Assembly (NCBI GenBank): GCA_030765205.1
Contig: JAVCDB010000050.1
Location: forward strand, 1-34,772
DNA: 34,772 nucleotides
Reading direction: 5' to 3'
Source: Candidatus Aadella gelida
Lineage (GTDB): Bacteria; Omnitrophota; Gorgyraeia; Tantalellales; Tantalellaceae
A program made the position numbers and the translations under genes. The notes beneath the pieces were generated by a model. That model saw nothing but the letters and a program-made list of their open reading frames with translations. It was not told the DNA's origin and ran no database searches. Each line of letters begins with the position of its first letter. Position 1 is the stretch's first letter. Shown here piece by piece: positions 25,941 to 34,103 of this stretch.

Positions 25941-27370
25941 TCTTTACTGTCTCCTGAAAAACATATTATGCTAAACTCAAACACTCCTTTTTCATCTTTT
26001 CCCTCAATGAAAGACAATTCCGGTTCGTTAATGTCTTCGCATAATTCTAAAAATTCGACATACCGGTATATTGCGTTTTGGTCATAAGATTTTCCATTGA
26101 GGATCAAAGAATCGTTCTTCTGTGAAATCATTTCGGCGATCCAGACCTCCTTGGGGATGTATTTACTTATATCCCCCAATATCGCGGGCCAGTTCTTTCT
26201 TCCTTTTTGAGAAAGAAATTTTTCTCTAGTGTTCCATATGTTTATAGCATCAACTCTCCTCTGATTAAGTTTTTCTACTTCCGACAATACATCTATCTGT
26301 TTAGTAAAATTTTCTTCTATATTGTTCATTTTCTTTTTGTAAGAATCAGCCATCCCGTCAAGTACAAAGCTAGCTAAAAAATAAACAAATATAACCGAAA
26401 TAACAGCGATGAAGGATATCATAAACCTTTTTTCTAAAAGTACCCTTCTTACTCTATCATCAGGAAGCAGGTTTATCTCAAACCCGTATTCCCTCTCTTC
26501 CAAAGTTTTAACCGCTAACCCTGCAGCCACGCTACGCGAAAAATTGTGATCAGTTGATACCTTTCCGAAAACCTGTGCCTGCTCAGCGCTGACATTATTA
26601 TTAGAAAGTTCTAGATCAAGCGCTTTCGCTTTTGAGGCGTCTCCAAAAATAACGATCTTTTCTAAAACTATTCCGGGAAATTGTTCTTCCCAGTAAGTTG
26701 ATGTCATTATTATTTCTCTGCCAAGTTCGGAAATGTCTGAAGGCGTAAGTTTTCTGGCGTATACGGGAACTCCTCCATTAATGACAAACGTATCAGTACC
26801 GTCTGGATGACAAACTACGGCCATTACCGCTTTTTTTGAATTAAGATTGAGATTTCCGCCACATTCAGAATTTGTTGATCGTAAAGCCGCCAAAAACGGC
26901 ATATCTATACTGTTTAGCCTTATACCTGATTTATCAAATGCGGCAAGGAGTGACTTTATAGAACTCTTTCTCATTGCGACCATAAAAACTTCGCCCTTTG
27001 AGATAGTATATCCGTCAACAACTGCTTCTTCGCCGAACATCATATATTTCTGAGCTTCTTCTTGAAGAGCTTTTCGGAATTCAGGTCCGGATGTATTGGA
27101 TAATCCTATGGCACGCACAACAGTTTGTGAATCATAAATGGACGCTCCAACGTTCTTAGAACTCAGGTCGTTATGTTTAAAAAGATCCTTAATGATGTGG
27201 GCCATTCTTTTCGCGTTAATAATAACTCCGCTATCAATGATCCCTTCCGGAATATCCGCACTTACCAGTTTGCTGATTTCGAGTCCCTGCGGCCCCGTTT
27301 CGACTTGTGCCGCAAACACCTTTTTATCGGTTATCATAACACCTGTTGATCTTTTCCGTTTACCCGCCAT
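25937..27370 (-). CDS. PilM-PilN fusion (GspL-like) pilus assembly protein
   Basis: N-terminal PilM-like actin fold, then FEINLLPDDRV (PilN N-terminal motif), TM segment, coiled coil and periplasmic WIAEMISQ...LILNGKSYDQNAIYRYVEFLE. Confidence 0.75.
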   Translation of the reverse strand: MAGKRKRSTGVMITDKKVFAAQVETGPQGLEISKLVSADIPEGIIDSGVIINAKRMAHIIKDLFKHNDLSSKNVGASIYDSQTVVRAIGLSNTSGPEFRKALQEEAQKYMMFGEEAVVDGYTISKGEVFMVAMRKSSIKSLLAAFDKSGIRLNSIDMPFLAALRSTNSECGGNLNLNSKKAVMAVVCHPDGTDTFVINGGVPVYARKLTPSDISELGREIIMTSTYWEEQFPGIVLEKIVIFGDASKAKALDLELSNNNVSAEQAQVFGKVSTDHNFSRSVAAGLAVKTLEEREYGFEINLLPDDRVRRVLLEKRFMISFIAVISVIFVYFLASFVLDGMADSYKKKMNNIEENFTKQIDVLSEVEKLNQRRVDAINIWNTREKFLSQKGRKNWPAILGDISKYIPKEVWIAEMISQKNDSLILNGKSYDQNAIYRYVEFLELCEDINEPELSFIEGKDEKGVFEFSIICFSGDSKE

Positions 27371-27844
27371 TTAAACGCCTTCCTCCATTTCCCGCCATGT
27401 AGTTATAGCAACAGACGAACCCGAACTCGATATTACCGCCTCTACACTATTATCAAAATCTCCGGCCGTGCCCGTTGATGTTATTGTTTTAGGAAGACCT
27501 CCTGTCGGGATTCCGACCTTATATGAACCGACATTCATAGTATCCGAATCATAATCATCTGTATCTGTAGGATACACATTTCCATCCCCATCGGTATCCG
27601 TGTCATATGTAGGGTCATCTTTAAGCTTATAAACCGCATACTCTACACCAGCATCCGCAAGGAACCCTGCTTGAGTGTCTCTCGCATAATTTGTCACTAT
27701 CTGCTGATCTATTGTCACGGTATCCACAAAAACCACTACAAGTAAAGATATGAACATCAAACTAAAAAGCGCCAGGATAAGGGCTATACCCTTATTTGAT
27801 CGTGACTCGTGACTCGTGACTCGTGACTCGTTCAAATTAAACAT
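27371..27844 (-). CDS. PilX/GspK-like minor pilin
   Basis: Leader MFNLNESRVTSHESRSNKG then IALILALFSLMFISLLVVVF; leader encoded by a heptamer array. Confidence 0.7.
   Translation of the reverse strand: MFNLNESRVTSHESRSNKGIALILALFSLMFISLLVVVFVDTVTIDQQIVTNYARDTQAGFLADAGVEYAVYKLKDDPTYDTDTDGDGNVYPTDTDDYDSDTMNVGSYKVGIPTGGLPKTITSTGTAGDFDNSVEAVISSSGSSVAITTWREMEEGV
27801..27832. repeat. Heptamer direct-repeat array (cgtgact)x4
   Basis: cgtgactcgtgactcgtgactcgtgactcg, exact 7-bp period, inside the prepilin leader codons. Confidence 0.97.
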
Positions 27845-27885
27845 CCCCATCTTCTTCCACCATTCACCAATCAACTAGCAGTCTC

Positions 27886-27911
27886 GTAGCCGGGGCTTAA
27901 ACCCCGGCTAC
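27886..27911. repeat. Perfect inverted repeat, REP-like
   Basis: gtagccgggg-cttaaa-ccccggctac; 10-bp GC-rich stem, 6-nt loop, between two minor-pilin genes. Confidence 0.85.
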
Positions 27912-27971
27912 CTTTTTCAGGATCTTTCGTAGAGAAATCCTGGCTTATTGTATGTTGTCTGCAGTCTGTCC

Positions 27972-28955
27972 TTAACTAGTAGTATTGGTCGTACCTGCTG
28001 TATATGTCGCTGTATCACTACTCGCTTCCCAATTACCGGAATCACTAGGAGAAGTTTCGGGATCGATCCTTTCCAGAGTATCACCGTCTCCATCTCCGCC
28101 CCAGGCATCATCATATGTTACCGTATCTACAGCGCCGCCGCCGGAATCTAATAGGTCTAGCGTTTCCGAATTATCACTCAACCCGTTCCCTATGGCAGTA
28201 TCACTCACCATAAGTTTAATGGCACCCGCATCCACACTGTAATTGGAATAAACTTGAGTACTAGTATTTAATGACGTTATTATACCATACCCGCCTGACG
28301 GGATAACAGTAGACCCACCATTCGCTGATATTATATCACCTTCTATAGTCCATCCGGAAACATCTACAGCATCATCTCCAAAATTATATATTTCTATCCA
28401 TTCATTCTTTTTCTCATTTTTGCCGCCTAGAGGTGAATTATAATTTATCTCGTTTATCGCTACACTAATAGACGCCGCGGGATCTTTCCTTATTGTTACT
28501 ACATTTTCAAAAGTCATATCTGCTATCTTTGCTTCGGAATCCGATACTGCCATAGATATTTTTACGGTACGCACTTCAGCAACATCACTTGTAGTGCTAC
28601 CATCACTATCATAATACGTAAAGGTTAAACTATCGATAGGCTCAGCCAAAGTGCTGCCGTCCTTTTCTAGGACCGTCCCCGAGAGATCATATTCTATAGT
28701 TGTCCCTTCCCAATCATCAAACTCCAAGGTAGAGGCTGATATTGTAATAAATTCCGTAGCAGTCTTTATGTTTCTAACCATATCGTCTACTGCTATTCTA
28801 CCGATCTGCATTACCTCGATCTGTCTATCCTGCTTGTCTCTTCCCTCAACCACGGTCCTAAAAAGGGGTGAAACAGCCACTACTACAACAGATACTATCG
28901 CTACAACAAGGATAGCTTCAAGTAAAGTAAACCCATTTATGCTTTTTATATTCAT
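27972..28955 (-). CDS. PilW/GspJ-like minor pilin with C-terminal lamin-tail-like domain
   Basis: NGFTLLEAILVVAIVSVVVVAVSPLF pilin N-terminus; C-terminal INEINYNSPLGGKNEKKNEWIEIYNFGDDAVDVSGWTIEGD...GGYGIITS resembles the lamin-tail domain. Confidence 0.78.
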   Translation of the reverse strand: MNIKSINGFTLLEAILVVAIVSVVVVAVSPLFRTVVEGRDKQDRQIEVMQIGRIAVDDMVRNIKTATEFITISASTLEFDDWEGTTIEYDLSGTVLEKDGSTLAEPIDSLTFTYYDSDGSTTSDVAEVRTVKISMAVSDSEAKIADMTFENVVTIRKDPAASISVAINEINYNSPLGGKNEKKNEWIEIYNFGDDAVDVSGWTIEGDIISANGGSTVIPSGGYGIITSLNTSTQVYSNYSVDAGAIKLMVSDTAIGNGLSDNSETLDLLDSGGGAVDTVTYDDAWGGDGDGDTLERIDPETSPSDSGNWEASSDTATYTAGTTNTTS

Positions 28956-28967
28956 AGAATTTTTATA

Positions 28968-29120
28968 AGACCATTGACTATTGACTATTGACTTTTAAAA
29001 ATCTCTCAACGAAAAATATTAGTCCATAATCTACAGTCATTTCTCTCTTCTTTCTACTCTTCAATTCCAACATCGGTCATTCTCTGTCAATAGTCAATGG
29101 TCTACTGTCAATAGTCTAAT
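28968..29120. repeat. Intergenic element with inverted heptamer-repeat arms (element C)
   Basis: Left agaccat-tgactat-tgactat-tgacttt; right arm tcaatag-tcaatgg-tctactg-tcaatag; shares gaaaaatatt and acatcggtcattctctgtc with element B. Confidence 0.87.
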
Positions 29121-29157
29121 AACACCCCTCATCTTTCTTCCTTCTAGCCTCTGGACC

Positions 29158-29634
29158 CTAATATGTCTCCAGTACTACACTCCCGGTAGTACGTATCACA
29201 GCCGCCTGATATCTCACGCTTCCTATGTTGAACTTGAACGTCCTCGCGACACCTGAAGCACCTGTAGGCGAAAAAGTCACGCTTGCCGGACCGGTCCTTG
29301 CGATACTATCGTCAACAGTTTTATCTTCACTTACTTTGTCCCATGCGCCGCCATTATCCTTGTATATAGCGTATGTATCCCCGGTGAACTCTAATTTATA
29401 ATCATCACTGTTCGTTATGGCCAATCTACGTGTTAACCTAAGATCCGCAGCAACCTGATGTGCCGTGGTATAAACTAAAAACTTGTTGTAAAGATCACCA
29501 CTTGTAACTCTTGGTATAACTACGGCGGCAAGTATTCCTATAACCACTACCGTGAAAAGCAGTTCTATAAGAGAAAAACCCTTTGGGGGCCGTGATTCGT
29601 GATTCGTGATTCGTGATTCGTTAATAAAGATCAC
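29158..29634 (-). CDS. GspH/FimT-like minor pilin
   Basis: Leader MIFINESRITNHESRPPKG then FSLIELLFTVVVIGILAAVVIPR; leader encoded by a heptamer array. Confidence 0.85.
   Translation of the reverse strand: MIFINESRITNHESRPPKGFSLIELLFTVVVIGILAAVVIPRVTSGDLYNKFLVYTTAHQVAADLRLTRRLAITNSDDYKLEFTGDTYAIYKDNGGAWDKVSEDKTVDDSIARTGPASVTFSPTGASGVARTFKFNIGSVRYQAAVIRTTGSVVLETY
29591..29622. repeat. Heptamer direct-repeat array (cgtgatt)x4
   Basis: cgtgattcgtgattcgtgattcgtgattcg, exact 7-bp period, inside the prepilin leader codons. Confidence 0.97.
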
Positions 29635-29641
29635 CAGCCTA

Positions 29642-30055
29642 TTACCTTTCCGCTATCTTAGTATCCAACTGTACATTGTCTTCATCTGCGTCCTGCGTAC
29701 CACCACCATCGGCGTCGAACCATACCGTAACGCTTAATTCCCTAATATCGGCTCCCTGATCATCGGTTACGGTATAATTGTAATCCGTAAATCCTGCAAA
29801 AATACCGGAATCTCCGTATCCACCGGCCTTGTTATACCCATAACTCGCATTAGTACCTAAAATCTGGCCCCGCAGTTCATCAATTTTCTGTTCGGCTAGC
29901 ATTACGTCTCTGGTAAGATGATTTATCTTTCTCAAGAAATCCATCCCGCTCGGTAATATCTCCATAACAGGGACTATCCCCAGCCCTATAATAGCTACTG
30001 TCGCGAGAATCTCAACTAGTGTAAAACCTTTATCGTTCTTCATAGACCCAACCAT
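29642..30055 (-). CDS. PilV/GspI-like minor pilin
   Basis: MKNDKGFTLVEILATVAIIGLGIVPVMEILPSG; gene order between GspG-like and GspH-like pilins. Confidence 0.82.
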   Translation of the reverse strand: MVGSMKNDKGFTLVEILATVAIIGLGIVPVMEILPSGMDFLRKINHLTRDVMLAEQKIDELRGQILGTNASYGYNKAGGYGDSGIFAGFTDYNYTVTDDQGADIRELSVTVWFDADGGGTQDADEDNVQLDTKIAER

Positions 30056-30064
30056 TCACAAATA

Positions 30065-30415
30065 CTATTCACCATCTACCATTTCGTACTCATGCGGTAC
30101 CACGTGGTGTTTTTTCGGATCAAGCACGTATACGGTGCCGTCAACGGGACATTTTGGTATGCCTCCGGGGAAATATTCCTTACTTTCACCTATATCTTTA
30201 AGATCATTTAACGGCCAATATCCCTTATTGAAATACCATTTTTCTACCTGCATATTGATCTTACTAATATTTTCCACATCAGCGCTGATCTTGGCCGAAA
30301 GATCGGTCTCCCCTATTTTGATCATGACAATAGCCATAAGGACCACGAGTATAAAAACAGCAAACAACATCTCGATAAGCGTAAACGCTTTATTAGTTCG
30401 TAGTATGTAGTTCAT
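30065..30415 (-). CDS. GspG-like pilin, paralogue 2
   Basis: MNYILRTNKAFTLIEMLFAVFILVVLMAIVM; INMQVEKWYFNKGYWP...YFPGGIPKCPVDGTVYVLD aligns with the adjacent paralogue. Confidence 0.85.
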   Translation of the reverse strand: MNYILRTNKAFTLIEMLFAVFILVVLMAIVMIKIGETDLSAKISADVENISKINMQVEKWYFNKGYWPLNDLKDIGESKEYFPGGIPKCPVDGTVYVLDPKKHHVVPHEYEMVDGE

Positions 30416-30580
30416 AGTTCGTAGTTTATAACAGTCAAATGGGCAAAAGTATAAAAAACCGAAAATCCAAATTTTAGAGCTTAGTATTTTTATCTATTAC
30501 GAGATTGAGCATGAGTCACTATAACCCTGTGGACTTTATGCCTTTTACACTTAATACCTAACACTTACTACTAATGACTA
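30395..30580. repeat. Intergenic element with inverted heptamer-period arms (element D), overlapping the codons of both flanking genes
   Basis: Left gttcgta-gtatgta-gttcata-gttcgta-gttta; right arm reverse complement gtcatta-gtagtaa-gtgttag-gtattaa-gtgtaaa. Confidence 0.75.
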
Positions 30581-30903
30581 TGTCCGGTCACACGATGTGA
30601 TGTCCCGTCAAGAGCATATGCTGTACTGTCTACGGGGTCCGTTGGCAGCCCATCAGGAAAATAATCATCATCCGCGCCAATATCTGTCAAAGCATCAGCG
30701 GGCCAGCTTCCGTTATCAAAATACCACTTTTCCACTTGTGTGTTTATGTTCGCTTTGTTGGCTAAATTTGCGGCCTTTTTAGCATCCAAAGCTGTGGTTG
30801 TTAGTCTCGGTATAACCACAGCCGCTAAAATAGCTATAACAACCACAACAAATAGGATTTCTATTAACGTGAAACCTTTTCTTCCTCTCTTCCTGAACTT
30901 CAT
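30571..30903 (-). CDS. GspG-like (major pseudopilin-like) pilin, paralogue 1
   Basis: MKFRKRGRKGFTLIEILFVVVVIAILAAVVIPRL; INTQVEKWYFDNGSWP...YFPDGLPTDPVDSTAYALD. Confidence 0.88.
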   Translation of the reverse strand: MKFRKRGRKGFTLIEILFVVVVIAILAAVVIPRLTTTALDAKKAANLANKANINTQVEKWYFDNGSWPADALTDIGADDDYFPDGLPTDPVDSTAYALDGTSHRVTGHSH

Positions 30904-30941
30904 GCTTCCACCTTCCCTTGTCATTACAACTTTACAAGAAT

Positions 30942-31991
30942 TTACTTACTTATTCCCGATACTACATCAAACATTGGCAGATATATAGCCATCGCTATAA
31001 ACCCGATCACAAAAGCTAGCATAGTCGTAAGTGCCGGTTCCAAGCGAGTTACTAATTTACCTATTGTATAATTGATATCTCGGTCAAGAAAATCCGCGCT
31101 TTTATTCAACATTTTTTCTAAAGCTCCTGATACTTCTCCGGCGGATATCATCTGTATGACCATAGGCGGGAATAGATTACTTTCCTCCAATGTATCCGAG
31201 ATCATATTTCCTTCTCTTACGCTTTCTTTGATATTATCCATAAGATCCGCGAAAACTATATTCCCACTAATATCCTTAACCACATCTAGCCCTTTCATTA
31301 TCGGTATCCCGCTAGTAGTGAGTGCCGCTAGCGTCCGAACAACACGCGATACAGCTATCTGACGATTCAATGTCCCAAAAATAGGGGCATTGAGTTTCAT
31401 CATATCAATTGCCCTCCTCACCGCTGGTTTCTTATACATGGCCTTTAAGGCTCCGGCCGAAACTATGCTCAAAACTAAAAGAAGCAGCCAATATTTCCCA
31501 ACTATATTGCTTATGGATACGAGAATTATGGTGGGTAAAGGTAATGTCACACCCATTTTTCTGTATATATCCGCAAAAACAGGTACTATGAATATTGTCA
31601 GAAAGCCTACTATCAAAATCGCAGCAGCAAGCACTATAGTGGGATAGGCAAACGCTTTTTTTATCTCTCTTTTTATATACTGCTGTTTAGAAAGATAAGT
31701 TGCTATCCTTTCAAGGACTTCGTCTAATATTCCTCCGGTCTCACCCGCACGAACTAGGTTGACATAGAAATCAGAAAAGATAGTCGGGTATTTAGACAAA
31801 GCCTCTGAAAGCTGAAGGCCGCCTTCAAGATCTAGACACATACTATAAATTATTCTTTTGAGGTCTTCATTCTCTTCCTGTGTCCTGATGGTATACAAAC
31901 ATTTTATTATTGGAAGACCCGCATCGATCATTGATGAAAGACGTTCCGTAAAGACTACAACTTCATCAATATTTACCTTGTACTTCTTCAT
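30942..31991 (-). CDS. gspF: Type II secretion/type IV pilus inner-membrane platform protein GspF/PilC
   Basis: FTERLSSMIDAGLPIIKCL, NLVRAGETGGILDEVLERIATYL, two repeats of the T2SF domain (MISAGEVSGALEKML). Confidence 0.93.
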   Translation of the reverse strand: MKKYKVNIDEVVVFTERLSSMIDAGLPIIKCLYTIRTQEENEDLKRIIYSMCLDLEGGLQLSEALSKYPTIFSDFYVNLVRAGETGGILDEVLERIATYLSKQQYIKREIKKAFAYPTIVLAAAILIVGFLTIFIVPVFADIYRKMGVTLPLPTIILVSISNIVGKYWLLLLVLSIVSAGALKAMYKKPAVRRAIDMMKLNAPIFGTLNRQIAVSRVVRTLAALTTSGIPIMKGLDVVKDISGNIVFADLMDNIKESVREGNMISDTLEESNLFPPMVIQMISAGEVSGALEKMLNKSADFLDRDINYTIGKLVTRLEPALTTMLAFVIGFIAMAIYLPMFDVVSGISK

Positions 31992-31997
31992 ATTCTC

Positions 31998-33692
31998 CTA
32001 ATCCAAATAAACTACTCGTTTTATCTCTTCAATAGTGGTTATCTTGTTCAACACTTTATCCGCCGCATTATCCTGCAGGGTTCTCATCCCCTCTTTAATG
32101 GCAAATTCTCGTATAGTCTCTATTGATTTTTCATTGTTGATCAATTTACGTATCCCTGGAGACATCTTCATGATCTCATATACGGCTACTCTTCCTCTAT
32201 ACCCCGTATTAAAACAGAACGCACATCCCGTCCCCCTGGCTAATGTCTGACCGGGTTCCAATTTAATGCCTGTATTCTCAAGTTCTTTGCTGTCCGGAAC
32301 ATATTCTTCTTTGCACTCCGGGCAGATACACCGGCACAACCTTTGAGCCAAAGCACCGATGACCGTAGATGAAATAAGAAACGGTTCGGCTCCCATCTCG
32401 ACTAATCTCGTCACGGCACTGGGAGCATCATTAGTGTGTAGCGTGCTAAGAACAAGATGACCCGTCAAAGCTGCCTGCACAGCAACGTCAACAGTTTCTG
32501 CATCCCTGATCTCTCCTACCATTATCTTATCAGGATCCTGTCTTAATATTGTTCTTAAGCCCGTCGCAAAGGTTATCTTTGAGGCTGTATCTACTTGTAT
32601 CTGATTTATTCTATTAAGCCTGTACTCAACTGGATTCTCTATTGTTACTATATTGGAAGTACTAGAGTTCATTTGATTGAGCGCAGCATATAGCGTAGTA
32701 GTCTTTCCGCTACCGGTAGGTCCTGTAACAAGTATCATGCCATAAGGCTTATCAATGAGTTTTCTAAAATCATCTTCGTCTTCTTTGCTAAACCCCAGTC
32801 TTCCTAAGTCTATCATCATGTTGCCTCTATCTAAGACACGCAACACAACCTTCTCACCTGCCACTGTCATTAGAGTAGAGACCCTGAGATCATAATCTTT
32901 ACCGTCTTTCTTGAGAGTTATATGTCCATCCTGAGGTATCCTTTGCTTGGTTATGTCTAGATTTGATAATATTTTTATTCTTGATACCACTGAAGGAATG
33001 ATATGTGAAGGCACTGTCATGATGTCATGCAATATCCCATCAACTCTATATCGAACAACCATTTCAGGATCTTGGGGTTCCAGATGTATATCACTTGCCT
33101 TAGAATTAATGGCCCCGTTTATTATGTCGTTCACTAATTTGACTATAGGAAGATCTTCTTTTCTGCCTAACCCTTCCTCGACCTTTACAACACTTAGTTT
33201 TTTTTGTTTTTTGAACCGCTGCATACGCATATCTATCAGAGCTTGTTTACTTATTTCCTCAACCTTGTAATATTGGTTAAGCGCCCTGTCTATTTCTTTT
33301 TCCGTAGCCACTAAAGGTTTTATATCAAGCCCTGTCACATGTTTCATCTCGTCTCTTGCCGGAAGGTTAAGCGGTGAAACTAAAGCTACATACAGTGACT
33401 CACCTTCGATCCTAACCGGAACGGCTTTATATTTCCGGGCTATTTCTTCCGGGACCATCTTGACCGCCTGGACATCTATTTCTTCTTCTGTCAATCTGAC
33501 ATACGGAATATTTAACTGTTCCCCTATAGCCTTGGCCAGATCCTCATCAGATACAGCACTTCTTTTAAGAAGCGCATCCTGCAAAGATATTCCGGATTCT
33601 TTCTGCTCTTTAATAACTTCGATTGCTTGATCTTCTGTGATAAGTTTTTTATCGAGCAATATATCAATTATTTTTTTACTTTTTTCAGTCAT
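31998..33692 (-). CDS. gspE: Type II secretion/type IV pilus assembly ATPase GspE/PilB
   Basis: MshEN N-terminal domain, GPTGSGKTTTLYA Walker A, ILRQDPDKIMVGEIRDAETVD Walker B, CICPEC...GCAFC zinc motif. Confidence 0.96.
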   Translation of the reverse strand: MTEKSKKIIDILLDKKLITEDQAIEVIKEQKESGISLQDALLKRSAVSDEDLAKAIGEQLNIPYVRLTEEEIDVQAVKMVPEEIARKYKAVPVRIEGESLYVALVSPLNLPARDEMKHVTGLDIKPLVATEKEIDRALNQYYKVEEISKQALIDMRMQRFKKQKKLSVVKVEEGLGRKEDLPIVKLVNDIINGAINSKASDIHLEPQDPEMVVRYRVDGILHDIMTVPSHIIPSVVSRIKILSNLDITKQRIPQDGHITLKKDGKDYDLRVSTLMTVAGEKVVLRVLDRGNMMIDLGRLGFSKEDEDDFRKLIDKPYGMILVTGPTGSGKTTTLYAALNQMNSSTSNIVTIENPVEYRLNRINQIQVDTASKITFATGLRTILRQDPDKIMVGEIRDAETVDVAVQAALTGHLVLSTLHTNDAPSAVTRLVEMGAEPFLISSTVIGALAQRLCRCICPECKEEYVPDSKELENTGIKLEPGQTLARGTGCAFCFNTGYRGRVAVYEIMKMSPGIRKLINNEKSIETIREFAIKEGMRTLQDNAADKVLNKITTIEEIKRVVYLD

Positions 33693-33707
33693 GTCCCCTC
33701 CAGGATA

Positions 33708-34073
33708 TCACGTTAACGCTTTTCCAACCTTCTCCAGCAAGATGGGCGGACTAAAAGGTTTTACTATATAATCCGCAGCTCCCGCAGATTGGGCTTTTTC
33801 AACATCTTCTGACTGACCTTTAGCGGTAAACATTATCACCGGGATGTTCTTCGTTTCTTCGGTAGCCTTAAGCTTGATTAATGTTTCTATTCCATCCATC
33901 TCCGGCATCACCATGTCAAGAATAATAAGATCTGGCTTTTCCTTTTTAGCTGTTTCAAAGCCCTCCGCACCGTTGGGGGCGATTATTATAACAAATCCAT
34001 TCGCAATCAACCTAGACTTTACCATCATTATTATATGAGGTTCATCATCCACAATTAATATCTTCTTAGCCAT
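33708..34073 (-). CDS. Single-domain response regulator (receiver only)
   Basis: KILIVDDEPHIIMMV, DLIILDMVMPEMDG, PVIMFTAKG, YIVKPF. Confidence 0.94.
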   Translation of the reverse strand: MAKKILIVDDEPHIIMMVKSRLIANGFVIIIAPNGAEGFETAKKEKPDLIILDMVMPEMDGIETLIKLKATEETKNIPVIMFTAKGQSEDVEKAQSAGAADYIVKPFSPPILLEKVGKALT

Positions 34074-34103
34074 CTATTCTTCACTCCTCTTTTGTAGTTC
34101 TTT

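Noticed and set aside
27801-27832. Heptamer arrays considered as CRISPR or iteron arrays
   Set aside because: 7-bp units without spacers, located in coding/leader sequence, with no cas or replication genes nearby.
27917-28114. 65-aa minus-strand ORF overlapping the PilW-like 3' end
   Set aside because: Overlaps a well-supported CDS in another frame and a repeat region; no homology recognised.
211-34038. Many plus-strand ORFs of 60-290 aa listed in the ORF track (e.g. 5458-6132, 8919-9569, 18139-19005)
   Set aside because: They lie antisense to long, clearly conserved minus-strand genes, have low-complexity or nonsensical composition and no recognisable domains or ribosome sites; treated as shadow ORFs.
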